In this document: piece after piece, positions 33,081 through 42,631 of the stretch
How positions within the stretch are numbered: the first letter of the stretch is position 1
Layout: every line of letters begins with the position of its first letter
Source of the DNA: Methanococcoides sp. AM1
Lineage (GTDB): Archaea > Halobacteriota > Methanosarcinia > Methanosarcinales > Methanosarcinaceae
Assembly (NCBI RefSeq): GCF_900774055.1
Contig: NZ_CAAGSW010000001.1
Location: 327,797-391,796 of the forward strand
DNA: 64,000 nucleotides
Reading direction: 5' to 3'
Notes under the pieces: generated by a model
Database searches by the model: none
What the model saw: the letters and a program-made list of their open reading frames with translations, nothing else
Told to the model about the DNA's origin: nothing
Made by a program: the position numbers and the translations under genes

Positions 33081-35261
33081 TTACTGCCCCTCGTTATCCA
33101 TAAAGAAGTTCATCAGTGAATACTTCACCTTCTCAGGGTCCACGTCCACGAACTCGCTCCTTTCTGCAGGCGGGAACACATCGAATACCGCGAATTTCCC
33201 AAATTTCTGCTTTGAATCGGTCAGGAACCTGCCATCGAGAAGTATGCGTGCACCGTAATCCTCAGGGGAACGGACAACCCTGCCCATGGCCTGCCGGATC
33301 TTGCGAATGGTCGGTACCTGTATGGCATATTCCCAGCCAGCACCGTAACCAAAAACATGATCATACGCCGATTCCACTGCATTCATCCTGTCATTGAGTG
33401 CCGGATAGCCCACTCCTACGATAATAACAGTGCGACCCCTGCCATCGCGGTAGTCTATACCTTCGCTTAAAGTTCCCCAAAGGTAAGACATCAGCACAGC
33501 CTTTCCACCGGACTCACCTATAGAAAAGAAATCAGTCCTAACTTCCTGGGAAGAAATGCCGACCTCATCAAGGAAGATAGGCACATCTATACCTGGTTCC
33601 AGTTTTGAATAGAACCTCTTTGCCTCAAAGGAGCTCTGGAAAAAGATGATAACGTTGCCCTTTGAATGCTCAATTGAATCCAGAAGGACCTGTTCCAGCA
33701 ACTCAACTGTATGTGGATCGTCACGATTCTTGGCAAAGAGAGGAGGGATGGATACTGCAATTGAAAGGCGCTTTTCTTCAGGGAAGGATGTGCCATAGGA
33801 GATCTCACAGGTTTCCCGTGTGATCCCAAGTGTTTTCTTCACCATCTCGAACGGATGAAGTGTAGCTGACATCAGTACCCCTGAGAACAGGGAATTGAAG
33901 AGCGGTTCTGTAACGTTTTTGGGAATACATGTGAACAGTTCCACACGACCGTATATCTCATCGTTCATATCCCTGCGGACGTTCAGTATCGGGTAGTAGT
34001 TAGGATTGTGGGACAGCTCCAGATAAGCTGAAAGGAAGTCTGCAACATACCGAATGTGAGAGCGCTTCATAACACCAGTCAAACCTTTCTTGTACTGGTC
34101 ACGGTAGGTCTCATCAAGTTTCGCCCCGATCTCGCTTGCCTCTGAAAGAAGTATCTGTATCTCATCCTTGTCACCGAAATCTTCCTTTGCATTGCGAAGG
34201 AACCTTGCGCGTACGATGTCATTGCGGTCATAAGGATCACTGATACGCATGTCATACCAGTTCTTCCTGACACGCTCACGTTCACCGAACTTGAACCTGG
34301 AATTATAGGTCTCAGTAATAACATCCTGGAAAACTTTGAACAGGTTATGGATATTGTCATCTGCCAGAAGGTCGATGTTGGCTTCAAGTTCTGCCCTTGC
34401 TTTTTCAATAGAATGCTCGGTCAGGGAGATAGATGAATGGGAACGCGCTGCAGATTCGATATTATGCGCTTCATCAAAGATAGCGATGACATCCTGGGGC
34501 TCCTTTTCCAGCCAGCCCAATACAGTTGAGAAAATATCCGCATTCAGCACATGGTGATAATTGCAGATCAGGAGGTCCGCGTGCTTAAGCTCACGCTTTA
34601 GTAATTCATATCCGCACATGCCGTTCTGGAGAGCATGGTCATTGACCTCTTCGGGAGTGCGCACTTCTTTAAAGAGCCAGTCACGGAACTTTTCACTGTC
34701 AGATCTTAGCACTTCATAGAGATCGTTACAGGATCGATCACGCATGCCTTTGGCCTTCTCTTCCAGAGCATCAAGCTCTTTTGCAAGTTCATCGCGAAGT
34801 GCTACAAAGGCCTGATCATGGGATTTCTTATAGCTTTCTCTTGCCGACCTGAGCTCCTGTCGCTTAAGATGCATTTCCCGCTCGGTTTCCATAAGCTCGA
34901 AGGTGTTCTCCCTTTTGACAGAACACTCCTCATAATCTGCCTCATGTGGACACATTGTGGTCTTTCCTTTCACAATAGCAACCTTGACATCGCGTATCTT
35001 CTTGATGTCACGAGCTTCATTGATGAACTGGACCATCTGCTGATGTACATTCGTAGCTATAATGACAGTCTTATCAAGCTGTTTACCCACGTGCAGTGAT
35101 GGTGACAGAGCACTCAGCGTCTTGCCAGTCCCGCATGCGCCCTCAAATAGTACGAACTGCTTCTGGAAAAGGGCAGAGTGGATCCTATCCATTGCCTCCT
35201 GCTGGTTATTATAACATGAACTTTTTGGGAAATATTTCATATACGCGGGATTGTCACTCAT
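33081..35261 (-). CDS. XPD/Rad3-like iron-sulfur DNA helicase
   Basis: A 726-residue superfamily 2B helicase. Walker A GACGTGKT is at 41-48, the DEAH box appears as FDEAHN, and helicase motifs IV-VI read VIIFFQSSFEAKRF, VLMSYLWGTLSEGIDY and QAMGRVVRSPEDYG. Cysteines C104, C113, C178 and C216 (the last in GMCGYELLKRE) are candidates for the 4Fe-4S ligands of XPD. Between C113 and C178 lies a highly charged helical insert (about 121-175), longer than in the usual archaeal XPD. The family unwinds DNA 5' to 3' in repair. It is longer than Thermoplasma-type XPD (~620). It is encoded alone. Confidence 0.88.
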   Translation of the reverse strand: MSDNPAYMKYFPKSSCYNNQQEAMDRIHSALFQKQFVLFEGACGTGKTLSALSPSLHVGKQLDKTVIIATNVHQQMVQFINEARDIKKIRDVKVAIVKGKTTMCPHEADYEECSVKRENTFELMETEREMHLKRQELRSARESYKKSHDQAFVALRDELAKELDALEEKAKGMRDRSCNDLYEVLRSDSEKFRDWLFKEVRTPEEVNDHALQNGMCGYELLKRELKHADLLICNYHHVLNADIFSTVLGWLEKEPQDVIAIFDEAHNIESAARSHSSISLTEHSIEKARAELEANIDLLADDNIHNLFKVFQDVITETYNSRFKFGERERVRKNWYDMRISDPYDRNDIVRARFLRNAKEDFGDKDEIQILLSEASEIGAKLDETYRDQYKKGLTGVMKRSHIRYVADFLSAYLELSHNPNYYPILNVRRDMNDEIYGRVELFTCIPKNVTEPLFNSLFSGVLMSATLHPFEMVKKTLGITRETCEISYGTSFPEEKRLSIAVSIPPLFAKNRDDPHTVELLEQVLLDSIEHSKGNVIIFFQSSFEAKRFYSKLEPGIDVPIFLDEVGISSQEVRTDFFSIGESGGKAVLMSYLWGTLSEGIDYRDGRGRTVIIVGVGYPALNDRMNAVESAYDHVFGYGAGWEYAIQVPTIRKIRQAMGRVVRSPEDYGARILLDGRFLTDSKQKFGKFAVFDVFPPAERSEFVDVDPEKVKYSLMNFFMDNEGQ

Positions 35262-35307
35262 CGCACACCCTATGTATTCACCCTACTTTAATGGTAGTGA
35301 TGGATCT

Positions 35308-35940
35308 TCACTCCAGAGGTCTTACCGATACAATATCCTCTGCAATAACGCGATCTGTAGTACTATCAAACACCTTAACCGTGATCGGACTTCCTTGCCT
35401 GAACCCATAGTTGTTGGAAGTATCAGAGTAACCTCCGACACTAACCCGGACCGTTGAAGCATCCGTGCCATTGATACTGTCATCACCATTAAGCACCAGG
35501 AACTCACCGGCAGACCACACACCATCGTCGATACAAGGATTGTTGCTCTTGTACGTTGCACATGTGCCGGAAGGGGTCAGATCGAAGTATTTGGCAATTA
35601 CTTCCCCGTAAACCTTGAAGCCGCCATGTCCCACTTTACCGACATAGCTGCTACCATCGCCACTGAGAACCACAAAAGTGGAATCAAGGTCCAGCGGGTC
35701 TCCGCCTTTGTGTTCAAGAATTACAAAATTCTCTTTATACTGCACTGCATTCGGCACGCCACCAACAGCATCTTTGACCTCTATCATCGCCATAGGTGTG
35801 GAAGAGGAAATGCTACCAAAGACACCATTACCCATTACTGCTGCTGCTACTACACCTCCTAGAAGCACGGTCAGCAGGACCAGCAGAAGCGCTCCGATTA
35901 TTGGTGCCACCGCACCATCGTTTTTTAGGATCGCTACCAT
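35308..35940 (-). CDS. Archaeal type IV pilin-like protein
   Basis: A protein of 210 residues with the archaeal pilin N-terminal domain: a short leader, KNDGAVAPIIGALLLVLLTV, and further hydrophobic helix. The cut site would lie before AVAPIIG, giving the alpha-1 helix that packs pilus cores. The remaining part is a Gly/Ser/Asp-rich beta domain (FVVLSGDGSSYVG, VRVSVGGYSDTSN). I start at the ATG at 35940, after GGTTGAAATT; the frame beyond it to 35982 has no homology. The same fold group as archaellins and adhesion pilins. The archaellum operon is 1.6 kb away, but this is not an archaellin. Confidence 0.82.
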   Translation of the reverse strand: MVAILKNDGAVAPIIGALLLVLLTVLLGGVVAAAVMGNGVFGSISSSTPMAMIEVKDAVGGVPNAVQYKENFVILEHKGGDPLDLDSTFVVLSGDGSSYVGKVGHGGFKVYGEVIAKYFDLTPSGTCATYKSNNPCIDDGVWSAGEFLVLNGDDSINGTDASTVRVSVGGYSDTSNNYGFRQGSPITVKVFDSTTDRVIAEDIVSVRPLE

Positions 35941-36242
35941 AATTTCAACCAAACGGGTAGACAGCAGAGGAATATTAAACAATTTTGTCAGACAGTTGCT
36001 ATATATAATATAAGAACTTGAATTGAGCTCTTTTTTTGAAAATATGCGAACATAATTATTGAAAATTTTGGAATTAAATGGCTATGTATAGCCGGAAATT
36101 GACAGTACCGATTTTAATACTTTCCTAAAAGTGAAAAGTATGTTTGGATAATCGATACCTTTTTATCCAACTTATTTAATGGGTATATTGCAAAATTTGC
36201 AATTAATACAAGTTAAACCAACTTGAATAGGAGAGAATAATA
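35941..36242. promoter_or_regulatory. Divergent promoter region between pilin and ferredoxin
   Basis: The minus strand has TATATTATATATAG at about 36000-36013, ~60 nt from the pilin start. On the plus strand CCTTTTTATCC (about 36156-36166) is a TATA candidate. A perfect 6-bp hairpin CAAGTT/AACTTG (36209-36225) sits just before the ferredoxin ribosome binding site and may tune its translation. Confidence 0.45.
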
Positions 36243-36419
36243 ATGGTAGCAGTAATTAACAGAGATGAATGTGTAGGATGCGGAACATGTGTAGATGACT
36301 GCCCATCCGAAGCAATTTCAATGGACGGCGACAACATCGCTGTAGTAGATGCTGACGAATGTCTTGACTGTGGTGCATGCGTGGACTCCTGTCCAACAGA
36401 TGCAATCACAATGGAATAA
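36243..36419 (+). CDS. 2[4Fe-4S] ferredoxin
   Basis: A short protein of 58 residues with two canonical cluster-binding motifs, [12 protein letters not shown] and [12 protein letters not shown], spaced as in clostridial-type ferredoxins, and the expected symmetry of two halves. Each cluster takes three cysteines from one motif and the fourth from the other. It carries electrons in the cytoplasm, in methanogens for example between CO dehydrogenase/Ech/Rnf and other enzymes. GGAGAG lies upstream of the ATG at normal spacing. It stands as a single gene with its own promoter and hairpin leader. Very acidic, as usual. Confidence 0.95.
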   Translation: MVAVINRDECVGCGTCVDDCPSEAISMDGDNIAVVDADECLDCGACVDSCPTDAITME

Positions 36420-36586
36420 GCCTGCTTATTCCATTTATATTTCTATTTTTCATATCGCTTCTTTGTATTGTTTTTTCCATACTGATCATTTCAAAATGTA
36501 TATTTCATATTGAGTATGACCAGATGAGTTACGTTTCAAATCTGATCGTACATTTAAAATAAATAACACCGTTGGGCGAGTGCTAA

Positions 36587-36597
36587 CTTTTTATACC
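36587..36597 (+). promoter_or_regulatory. TATA element for pyrH
   Basis: CTTTTTATACC lies ~85 nt before the chosen pyrH start. A start site ~25 nt downstream would give a leader of ~60 nt containing AGGAG. Confidence 0.45.
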
Positions 36598-36680
36598 CAC
36601 ACCCCAAAATAAAACCAGAGGATGTTATTCATTGTGGCGATAGATTTAAAGCATTGACAACATTAGGAGTAAAGATCATC

Positions 36681-37385
36681 ATGTTAGTTGTATTATCAGT
36701 AGGTGGATCCATACTCGCAAAGGACCTGGATCCTGAGCATTTTGTTGCTTATGCTTCCGCACTCAGGGAACTGGGACGTGAACACAAATTAGTGATCGTT
36801 ACCGGTGGCGGTGTTGCAGCAAGGAATTACATAGACGTTGCAAGAAGCGTCGGAGCAAACGAAGTAGTATGTGATTTTATTGGAATTGACATAACAAGAC
36901 TGAACGCCCAGCTCCTGATCGCAGCACTTGGAAAAGATGCGTATCCTGAACCACCTACCAGCTACAAGGAAGCTGAATCTGCCCTTGCATCAGGGAAGAT
37001 CGTGGTAATGGGAGGAGTAATTCCGGGACAGACCACAGATGCAGTTTCCGCAGTTCTTGCTGAATATCTCAATGCAGACATGATGGTGATCGCAACATCT
37101 GTCGATGGCGTATATTCAAGTGATCCAAGAGAAGATCCGGACGCCAAAAAATATGATGTAATGACAGCAAAGGAACTTGTCAGCGTTGTAATTTCAACAG
37201 AAATGAAAGCCGGATCCAAATCACCTGTTGACCCTCTTGCTTCCAAGATCATCGAACGCTGCAACATCGACACCATCGTAATGGATGGAACTGATCCGGA
37301 AGATGTACTTCAGGTCATACTCCAGGAATGCTCAAAAGTCGGCGAGATAACCGGAGTGCGCCTTGGCACACGTATAATCGGCTGA
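36681..37385 (+). CDS. pyrH: UMP kinase
   Basis: A 234-residue amino-acid-kinase-fold protein that phosphorylates UMP to UDP with ATP. The N-terminal MLVVLSVGGSILAKDLDPEH, the VIVTGGGVAARNYI segment, and ATSVDGVYSSDPREDPDAKKYD are those of archaeal PyrH. I use the ATG at 36681, which matches family starts; nine extra residues from 36654 do not. It supplies UDP for UTP and hence UDP-glucose made by galU at 46.9 kb. It is encoded alone on the plus strand ahead of the archaellum operon. Confidence 0.93.
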   Translation: MLVVLSVGGSILAKDLDPEHFVAYASALRELGREHKLVIVTGGGVAARNYIDVARSVGANEVVCDFIGIDITRLNAQLLIAALGKDAYPEPPTSYKEAESALASGKIVVMGGVIPGQTTDAVSAVLAEYLNADMMVIATSVDGVYSSDPREDPDAKKYDVMTAKELVSVVISTEMKAGSKSPVDPLASKIIERCNIDTIVMDGTDPEDVLQVILQECSKVGEITGVRLGTRIIG

Positions 37386-37497
37386 CCTATAAAGGCTAAG
37401 TGCTGATCTGATGATCAATAACTTTTATTGATCTTAAAATGAACTTGTGATGGTGAAAGAATAAAATCCATTACAGGGAAGCATCTTTTTTTGGAAT

Positions 37498-37512
37498 ATT
37501 TTTATATAATAG
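37498..37512 (+). promoter_or_regulatory. TATA box of the archaellum operon
   Basis: ATTTTTATATAATAG is a strong archaeal TATA element ~75 nt before arlD/E. The expected mRNA start near 37535 leaves a leader of ~50 nt. This suggests that the motor genes have their own promoter, apart from any archaellin genes. Confidence 0.5.
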
Positions 37513-37585
37513 CATGGTACATCTATATTAATACATATATGTTTGAGGTTAAATTTACAGTCTAATTATAGCAGTCCGTGAAAAT

Positions 37586-38908
37586 ATGGCTGGATTCAGT
37601 AATAAATTGAAGAATCTTACAAAGGGAATTCTTCGAAAAAAAGGGAGCAACGGACAGGAAGGTTCACCTTTCGATTCACAAGCGTCTCCATTTGATTCGC
37701 CACAATCCCCTTTTGCAGCAGGCCCCCCTGATTTTGGTGATGCCACTAATTCTCCCGGAGGGACTACTTCGGGATCACCTGCAGGTCCGTCTTTTGGAGC
37801 TGCATCCTCATTTCCGTCCCCACCAGGTGCTGGCGGACCGGGTGGAGAAAGCCCCAAGGAAACTGAATCTGTTGACAATAAACAGGTCAGCGAGAATGCC
37901 GAAAAGATCAAAGCGCTTGAGACCAAGCTCTCAAAAGTAGACACGGCGATCTCTACAGTACAGAGAGAAAGCCAGAGTGTGAAAACAACAGTCGAAAAGA
38001 TAGACCAGAGCGTACTGGAACTACTTTCTCTTTACGAGCTGGTTTCGAATCAGGTAAATCCTTTTGTTGGAGATGAGCTTGGAGGTCGTGCCACTATTGA
38101 ACGGTTTGACAAAGCTGAAAAAAGGATAGCTGAAGTTGCAGATTTTGTAATGATGCTCCAGAACGAAGTAGAAGGACTTAGCCAGAGCATGCAGATGCCA
38201 GGACTTCCTGCTGAAGCAGAATCAAAAATCGAGGATATAACTACAAAAATGGACGTTTTTGCAGATTCTCTCGTCACACTTCAGGAAAGCGTTACGGAGA
38301 TCTCCTACCAGGTCAGGGATGCATATGAACGACAAAAGCAACTTGACATGGACATCGTGGATATTGCACAAACAACAAGCACCTTTGCAGGCAGGATAGG
38401 TGAACTTGAGAAGATCGACCTTTCCGAACTACAGGAAAAAGTGGAACAGGCAATTCTAAAAAGATCGCAGGCGACCAATGGTGAGCTTTCAAACCAGACC
38501 GATGAATACGGGGAACCGATCCGTGAAGGAAAGCAAGCAGGCGAGAAAGCACCTATAGTGCGTCTGGAATCCATTAAGAAGAACCCTATGAGTGTCGTGG
38601 TCCTGCTGAACTGGATCGAATTCCTGATGGAACGCGTCGGCAGAAACAACCTCATGGATGCTCTTGATTATTATGTTGATATTGGCTGGATAAGTGAAGA
38701 GGTCAGATCAGAGATCATGGCCTATGCCAGAGGAATAGACTACTATGTGGAAAAACCCACATGGAGGCTTTTACCGGAAGACCACACAAAATCACTCCTA
38801 TTCATCGAAAGGCTTTGCGGACGCAAGATCGACAGGAACATGCTCAGCATGGTCGACAGGGAAATGGCAAAAGTGAAGCATGGCCTGGAGGAACTTTATG
38901 GGATTTGA
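37586..38908 (+). CDS. Archaellum protein FlaD/E (ArlD/E)
   Basis: A 440-residue protein. Residues ~20-95 form a flexible Ser/Pro/Gly/Phe-rich linker with SPFDS repeats. Residues ~95-310 are long coiled coils (ENAEKIKALETKLSKVD, AEKRIAEVADFVMMLQNEVE). The last ~120 residues are the conserved FlaD/E domain (NPMSVVVLLNWIEFLMERVG, MDALDYYVDIGWISEEV). ArlC/D/E form a cytoplasmic ring around the motor and link it to chemotaxis. No separate flaC is seen, so its function may be included here. It overlaps the next gene by 11 nt. Confidence 0.88.
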   Translation: MAGFSNKLKNLTKGILRKKGSNGQEGSPFDSQASPFDSPQSPFAAGPPDFGDATNSPGGTTSGSPAGPSFGAASSFPSPPGAGGPGGESPKETESVDNKQVSENAEKIKALETKLSKVDTAISTVQRESQSVKTTVEKIDQSVLELLSLYELVSNQVNPFVGDELGGRATIERFDKAEKRIAEVADFVMMLQNEVEGLSQSMQMPGLPAEAESKIEDITTKMDVFADSLVTLQESVTEISYQVRDAYERQKQLDMDIVDIAQTTSTFAGRIGELEKIDLSELQEKVEQAILKRSQATNGELSNQTDEYGEPIREGKQAGEKAPIVRLESIKKNPMSVVVLLNWIEFLMERVGRNNLMDALDYYVDIGWISEEVRSEIMAYARGIDYYVEKPTWRLLPEDHTKSLLFIERLCGRKIDRNMLSMVDREMAKVKHGLEELYGI

Positions 38909-39668
38909 GACCACTGTTGTCATTTCCATATTCTTTGTCTCAGTCCTTGTCCTCGGCACAAACTCCTACGCTGTGATGAGCAGTTCAAATGATGTCATCA
39001 GCGATGCTGAAGACATAAGGTATGAAATGCAATATAACAAGCTCAACAGTGGAGTACATCTTGGTTCAATGACCTTCGACAATGAAAGTTCCATATTGAT
39101 GGTCGAGGCAACCAACAGCGGGAATATTGTCCTTGATTCCGATGAGATAAGTATACTTGTGGATGGATATCTCCTGAATTATGACTACTATCCGGAAACT
39201 GCAAAATGGTATCCGGGAGAAACAAAGATCTATGCAGTGGAAGATCTTTCCGGATCTGCCAGTAAAAGAGTGAAAATTGTCACCGATAGTGGCGTATCCG
39301 GGTATATAGGTGGTGTTCCGGGAAGTGGAAATGGTACCATTCCAGACATCGATTGGGATATTGACCCACCTGAAGGCAACACCGAGGAGATCATTACAAT
39401 CGATTCAATGAAAAGTGACAAACCAAACTCAATATTGATAATCGAGGCCACTAATCACGGAGATGAAGTACTCTATGCAGATGAACTAAGCACACTGGTA
39501 GACGGAAAAGTCAAGCTCTATAGTTACTCACCAGACACGAGAACCTGGTATTCGGGAGAAACGAAGACCTTTGCGATCGAGGGTGTTTCAGGATCTCGCT
39601 ATATGAAAGTTGAGATCATTACCGATAGCGGCATATCCGCATCTTTCAGCGGAGTTCCGGAAAAATAA
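38898..39668 (+). CDS. Archaellum stator protein FlaF (ArlF), doubled domain
   Basis: A 256-residue protein with an N-terminal membrane helix (TTVVISIFFVSVLVLGTNSYAV) and two similar outer beta domains. Each has SSILMVEATNSGN / NSILIIEATNHGD, then WYPGETKIYAVE / WYSGETKTFAIE, and ends KIVTDSGVSG / EIITDSGISA. ArlF anchors the motor to the S-layer through such a domain, normally present once. The start at 38898 has GAGGAA upstream and overlaps the previous stop. A Pro/Gly/Asn linker separates the halves. Confidence 0.85.
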   Translation: MGFETTVVISIFFVSVLVLGTNSYAVMSSSNDVISDAEDIRYEMQYNKLNSGVHLGSMTFDNESSILMVEATNSGNIVLDSDEISILVDGYLLNYDYYPETAKWYPGETKIYAVEDLSGSASKRVKIVTDSGVSGYIGGVPGSGNGTIPDIDWDIDPPEGNTEEIITIDSMKSDKPNSILIIEATNHGDEVLYADELSTLVDGKVKLYSYSPDTRTWYSGETKTFAIEGVSGSRYMKVEIITDSGISASFSGVPEK

Positions 39669-39736
39669 CGAAGGGTAAATAAATAATAAATAATTGAACT
39701 GAGATTATAATTACTGGATCATAAAAAGGTGTACAG

Positions 39737-40240
39737 ATGGCATTCCTAAAAAGATCAGATAACTCCAGCTTTATCAAAGACAGGAAGGCTGAGACTGCAA
39801 TTACACACATGATATTTTTCATAGCTGCCATCCTTATAGCTATGACAGTCATCGTAGTCATGACTTCCAATGTCCAGTCACTTACAGGTGCTACTGCATC
39901 AAGTAGCAAGGTTCTGTCAGAACAGATAAAGACAGATATAACCATCATCAGTGATCCGGAGATCATACCATACAACAGCACCTCAAAAGAGTATACATTC
40001 TATGCTAAGAACACTGGCAGGACTGATCTGGATACCGAATACCTTGATGTATTCATAGACGGCCTGTATGTTGATCAGGAAAACCTTGAAATGGACTTTT
40101 TTGACCAGGATGTACTCTGGCGACCCGGAGATACCCTAGAGATCAATATGAAAGTCACAACTGAGATGACAGAAGGCGATCACAGGATATTGATAGCTGC
40201 GGAAAACGGAAAATCCGACTCAATGGATTTCAGAATATAA
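39737..40240 (+). CDS. Archaellum stator protein FlaG (ArlG)
   Basis: A 167-residue protein with one N-terminal membrane helix (ITHMIFFIAAILIAMTVIVV) and an outer beta-sandwich (EYTFYAKNTGRTDLD, DVFIDGLYVDQENL, LEINMKVTTEM). ArlG pairs with ArlF to form the filament that links the motor to the S-layer. AGGTGT precedes the ATG. It sits between arlF and arlH, the standard order. Confidence 0.88.
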   Translation: MAFLKRSDNSSFIKDRKAETAITHMIFFIAAILIAMTVIVVMTSNVQSLTGATASSSKVLSEQIKTDITIISDPEIIPYNSTSKEYTFYAKNTGRTDLDTEYLDVFIDGLYVDQENLEMDFFDQDVLWRPGDTLEINMKVTTEMTEGDHRILIAAENGKSDSMDFRI

Positions 40241-40249
40241 AGAGGAAAT

Positions 40250-40945
40250 ATGTCATCAATTCGTTCTTTTGAAATTTCCAGAGATGAGTTCAATGGAAAA
40301 CTTGGAGGAGGATTCCCAAAGGGCTCCCTCATCGTGATCGAAGGAGGTAGCGGAGGAGGTAAAAGCACCATATGCCAGCGAATCACCTATGGCATGATCG
40401 AGGAAGATACAAGTGTTACCTTTATCTCCACACAACTCACAACAAAGGGATATATCAACCAGATGTACTCACTTGACTATCCGATCGCACCACATCTGCT
40501 GAAAGGGAGACTGCTCTATATTCCGGTAATACCACTTATGCAATCTGCAAAGTCAAGGATCGATTTCATTGAAAGGTTAATGGGTGCAGAAGAATTATTC
40601 GAGAAGGATGTCATAGTAATAGACACAATATCTGCCCTCATAAAATACAGCGCAAACGCTGAAAAAAGCCTGGACCTGATATCGTTCTTCAAGAAACTGA
40701 ACGGAATGGGAAAAGTAATAATCCTCACCATCGAACCCAGTGAGCTGGGTGAGGAACTGGCATCTATGTTCCGCTCGTCCTGTGATATTTATATGACACT
40801 TCGTTCAAAAGCAATGGGTGCTGAAGTAAAACGTACAGTTGTAGTGAATAAGTTCACCGGAGCAAAAGGTCCTGTGGGACAGATGATCGGCTTCAGGATC
40901 GAACCAAAAGTAGGACTTGTCGTCGAAATTGCATCCGTTTCATAA
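40250..40945 (+). CDS. Archaellum ATP-binding protein FlaH (ArlH)
   Basis: A 231-residue RecA/KaiC-like protein. Walker A EGGSGGGKST lies at 31-40 and the Walker B strand is DVIVIDTISALI. ArlH binds nucleotide and ArlI beneath the platform, regulating motor assembly and switching. It starts 9 nt after the arlG stop with AGAGGAAAT as ribosome binding site. Length and motifs are normal for the family. Confidence 0.93.
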   Translation: MSSIRSFEISRDEFNGKLGGGFPKGSLIVIEGGSGGGKSTICQRITYGMIEEDTSVTFISTQLTTKGYINQMYSLDYPIAPHLLKGRLLYIPVIPLMQSAKSRIDFIERLMGAEELFEKDVIVIDTISALIKYSANAEKSLDLISFFKKLNGMGKVIILTIEPSELGEELASMFRSSCDIYMTLRSKAMGAEVKRTVVVNKFTGAKGPVGQMIGFRIEPKVGLVVEIASVS

Positions 40946-40968
40946 AAAGATAAGCTGAGGTATATTAA

Positions 40969-42621
40969 GTGGAAGCTGAGTATCAAAAAGCATTACAAAG
41001 AAACCCCCATCTGGGAGTATATATACAGGACTTTGTAAAAAGGACAGGCAATAACCCTGAATTCGTGACCAGCCTCTCAAAAGATATACAGGACGATGAA
41101 TACATCAACCTGATACTCCCTGTGGGAGACCCTGTTTTCATTCACCTTTATGGGACCGCTGAAATGGGGGAGATCGGATACTATACAATAGAACCTCCTC
41201 TTAATGATCTCGAAAAAGCGAAGTATGATGCTATAATGGACCTGATCCTTGAAAGGTCTGCAAATGAGCCTGTACCAAAGAACGAAGATAAATTGAAGGA
41301 ACTCATTTCAAAGCTTTTGAACGAAGCAGTTGAGATTGGTGCCGGCGGTCAGATCGCCACTAATGAAAAGGTAAATATAATCGAAAAACTGATCCCGAAA
41401 CAAAAGACAATTCCGGTCACCCAGCACGAGTTCAACAATCTTCAGTATCATATTGAGAGAAATATCATTGGATCCGGACCTATAGAACCAATAATAAGGG
41501 ACCCCCACCTTGAGGATATACACAGTATCGGCGTAGCCGGGGTCTTTATCGTTCACAAGATACTGGGCATGATGCGAACAGATCTTTCATTTGGAAATGA
41601 AGAAGGTCTTGACCACTGGCTCAGAAGTATGAGTGAAAGGATCGGCAGACCTGTAAGTGATGCCAGGCCTATCGCCGACGGTGCACTTCCTGACGGGTCC
41701 CGTATCAATATTATTTACAGTCTTGATGTCAGTAAACGTGGAAGCAGTTTCACTATGCGTAAGTTCAGTGAGGTTCCGGTAAGTATTATCGAACTTATCA
41801 TGTGGGGAGCTATCAGTTGTGAGATGGCCGCATACATGTGGATGTGCCTTGAGAACGGTATGAGTGTCTTCTTCAGTGGAGAAACTGCAAGTGGTAAGAC
41901 CACCATGCTAAACGCATGCCTTGCTTTTGTTAACCCGAAGTCCAAGATGTTCACCGCAGAAGATACCGCAGAGGTGCAGCCACCCCAGCCAGTCTGGCAA
42001 CAGTTGATCACCCGTGAAGACGGACCACCTGACTCAAGGGTCGACACTTTCGCACTCCTGAAAGCAGCTCTCAGATCCAGGCCGAACTACATCATAGTTG
42101 GTGAGATACGTGGTGCAGAAGGAGCTGTAGCGTTTCAGGGAATGCAGACAGGTCACCCTGTAATGGCAACTTTCCACGCATCTGCTGTCACAAAGATGAT
42201 ACAGCGTCTTACCGGTGACCCGATCAACGTCCCGGTCACTTTCATTGACAACCTCAATGTCGCAATGATATTGCAGGCAGTATATCGAAAAGGGAAGTTC
42301 CTCAGGCGTTGCCTTGCTATTGAAGAGATTGAAGGATACTATGAAGATGCAGGCGGAGTCGTTACAAGAGCCGTCTTCCAGTGGGACCCGGATACTGACA
42401 CTCATAATTTCAGAGGTCTTAATAATAGCTTCATCCTTGAGAACAAGATCGCGACAAAGCTGGGATATGAGGACAAGAGGCAGATATACAGCGACCTGAT
42501 GTTGCGGGCAAGGATACTGGAAGAAATGAAAGAAAGAGGAATCAAGGACTACTACGATGTTCTTGAGATCATTATCAACTTCTACAAGTATGGTGTTGAA
42601 GGACTTCCTTTCGCAATATGA
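40969..42621 (+). CDS. Archaellum motor ATPase FlaI (ArlI)
   Basis: A 550-residue secretion-type ATPase that powers both assembly and rotation of the archaellum. The C-terminal domain has Walker A SGETASGKTTM (near residue 304), the Asp box region FTAEDTAEVQPP, Walker B YIIVGEIRGAEG and the His box GMQTGHPVMATFHA. The N-terminal ~200 residues are the conserved mobile domain. The start is GTG with GAGGT upstream. It follows arlH by 23 nt and precedes arlJ by 10 nt. Confidence 0.95.
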   Translation: MEAEYQKALQRNPHLGVYIQDFVKRTGNNPEFVTSLSKDIQDDEYINLILPVGDPVFIHLYGTAEMGEIGYYTIEPPLNDLEKAKYDAIMDLILERSANEPVPKNEDKLKELISKLLNEAVEIGAGGQIATNEKVNIIEKLIPKQKTIPVTQHEFNNLQYHIERNIIGSGPIEPIIRDPHLEDIHSIGVAGVFIVHKILGMMRTDLSFGNEEGLDHWLRSMSERIGRPVSDARPIADGALPDGSRINIIYSLDVSKRGSSFTMRKFSEVPVSIIELIMWGAISCEMAAYMWMCLENGMSVFFSGETASGKTTMLNACLAFVNPKSKMFTAEDTAEVQPPQPVWQQLITREDGPPDSRVDTFALLKAALRSRPNYIIVGEIRGAEGAVAFQGMQTGHPVMATFHASAVTKMIQRLTGDPINVPVTFIDNLNVAMILQAVYRKGKFLRRCLAIEEIEGYYEDAGGVVTRAVFQWDPDTDTHNFRGLNNSFILENKIATKLGYEDKRQIYSDLMLRARILEEMKERGIKDYYDVLEIIINFYKYGVEGLPFAI

Positions 42622-42631
42622 GGAGAGATAA

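Noticed and set aside
35308-35940. Archaellin gene for the nearby motor operon
   Set aside because: The N-terminus NDGAVAPIIGALLL is of the archaeal pilin type, not the archaellin leader, and it is transcribed away from the operon.
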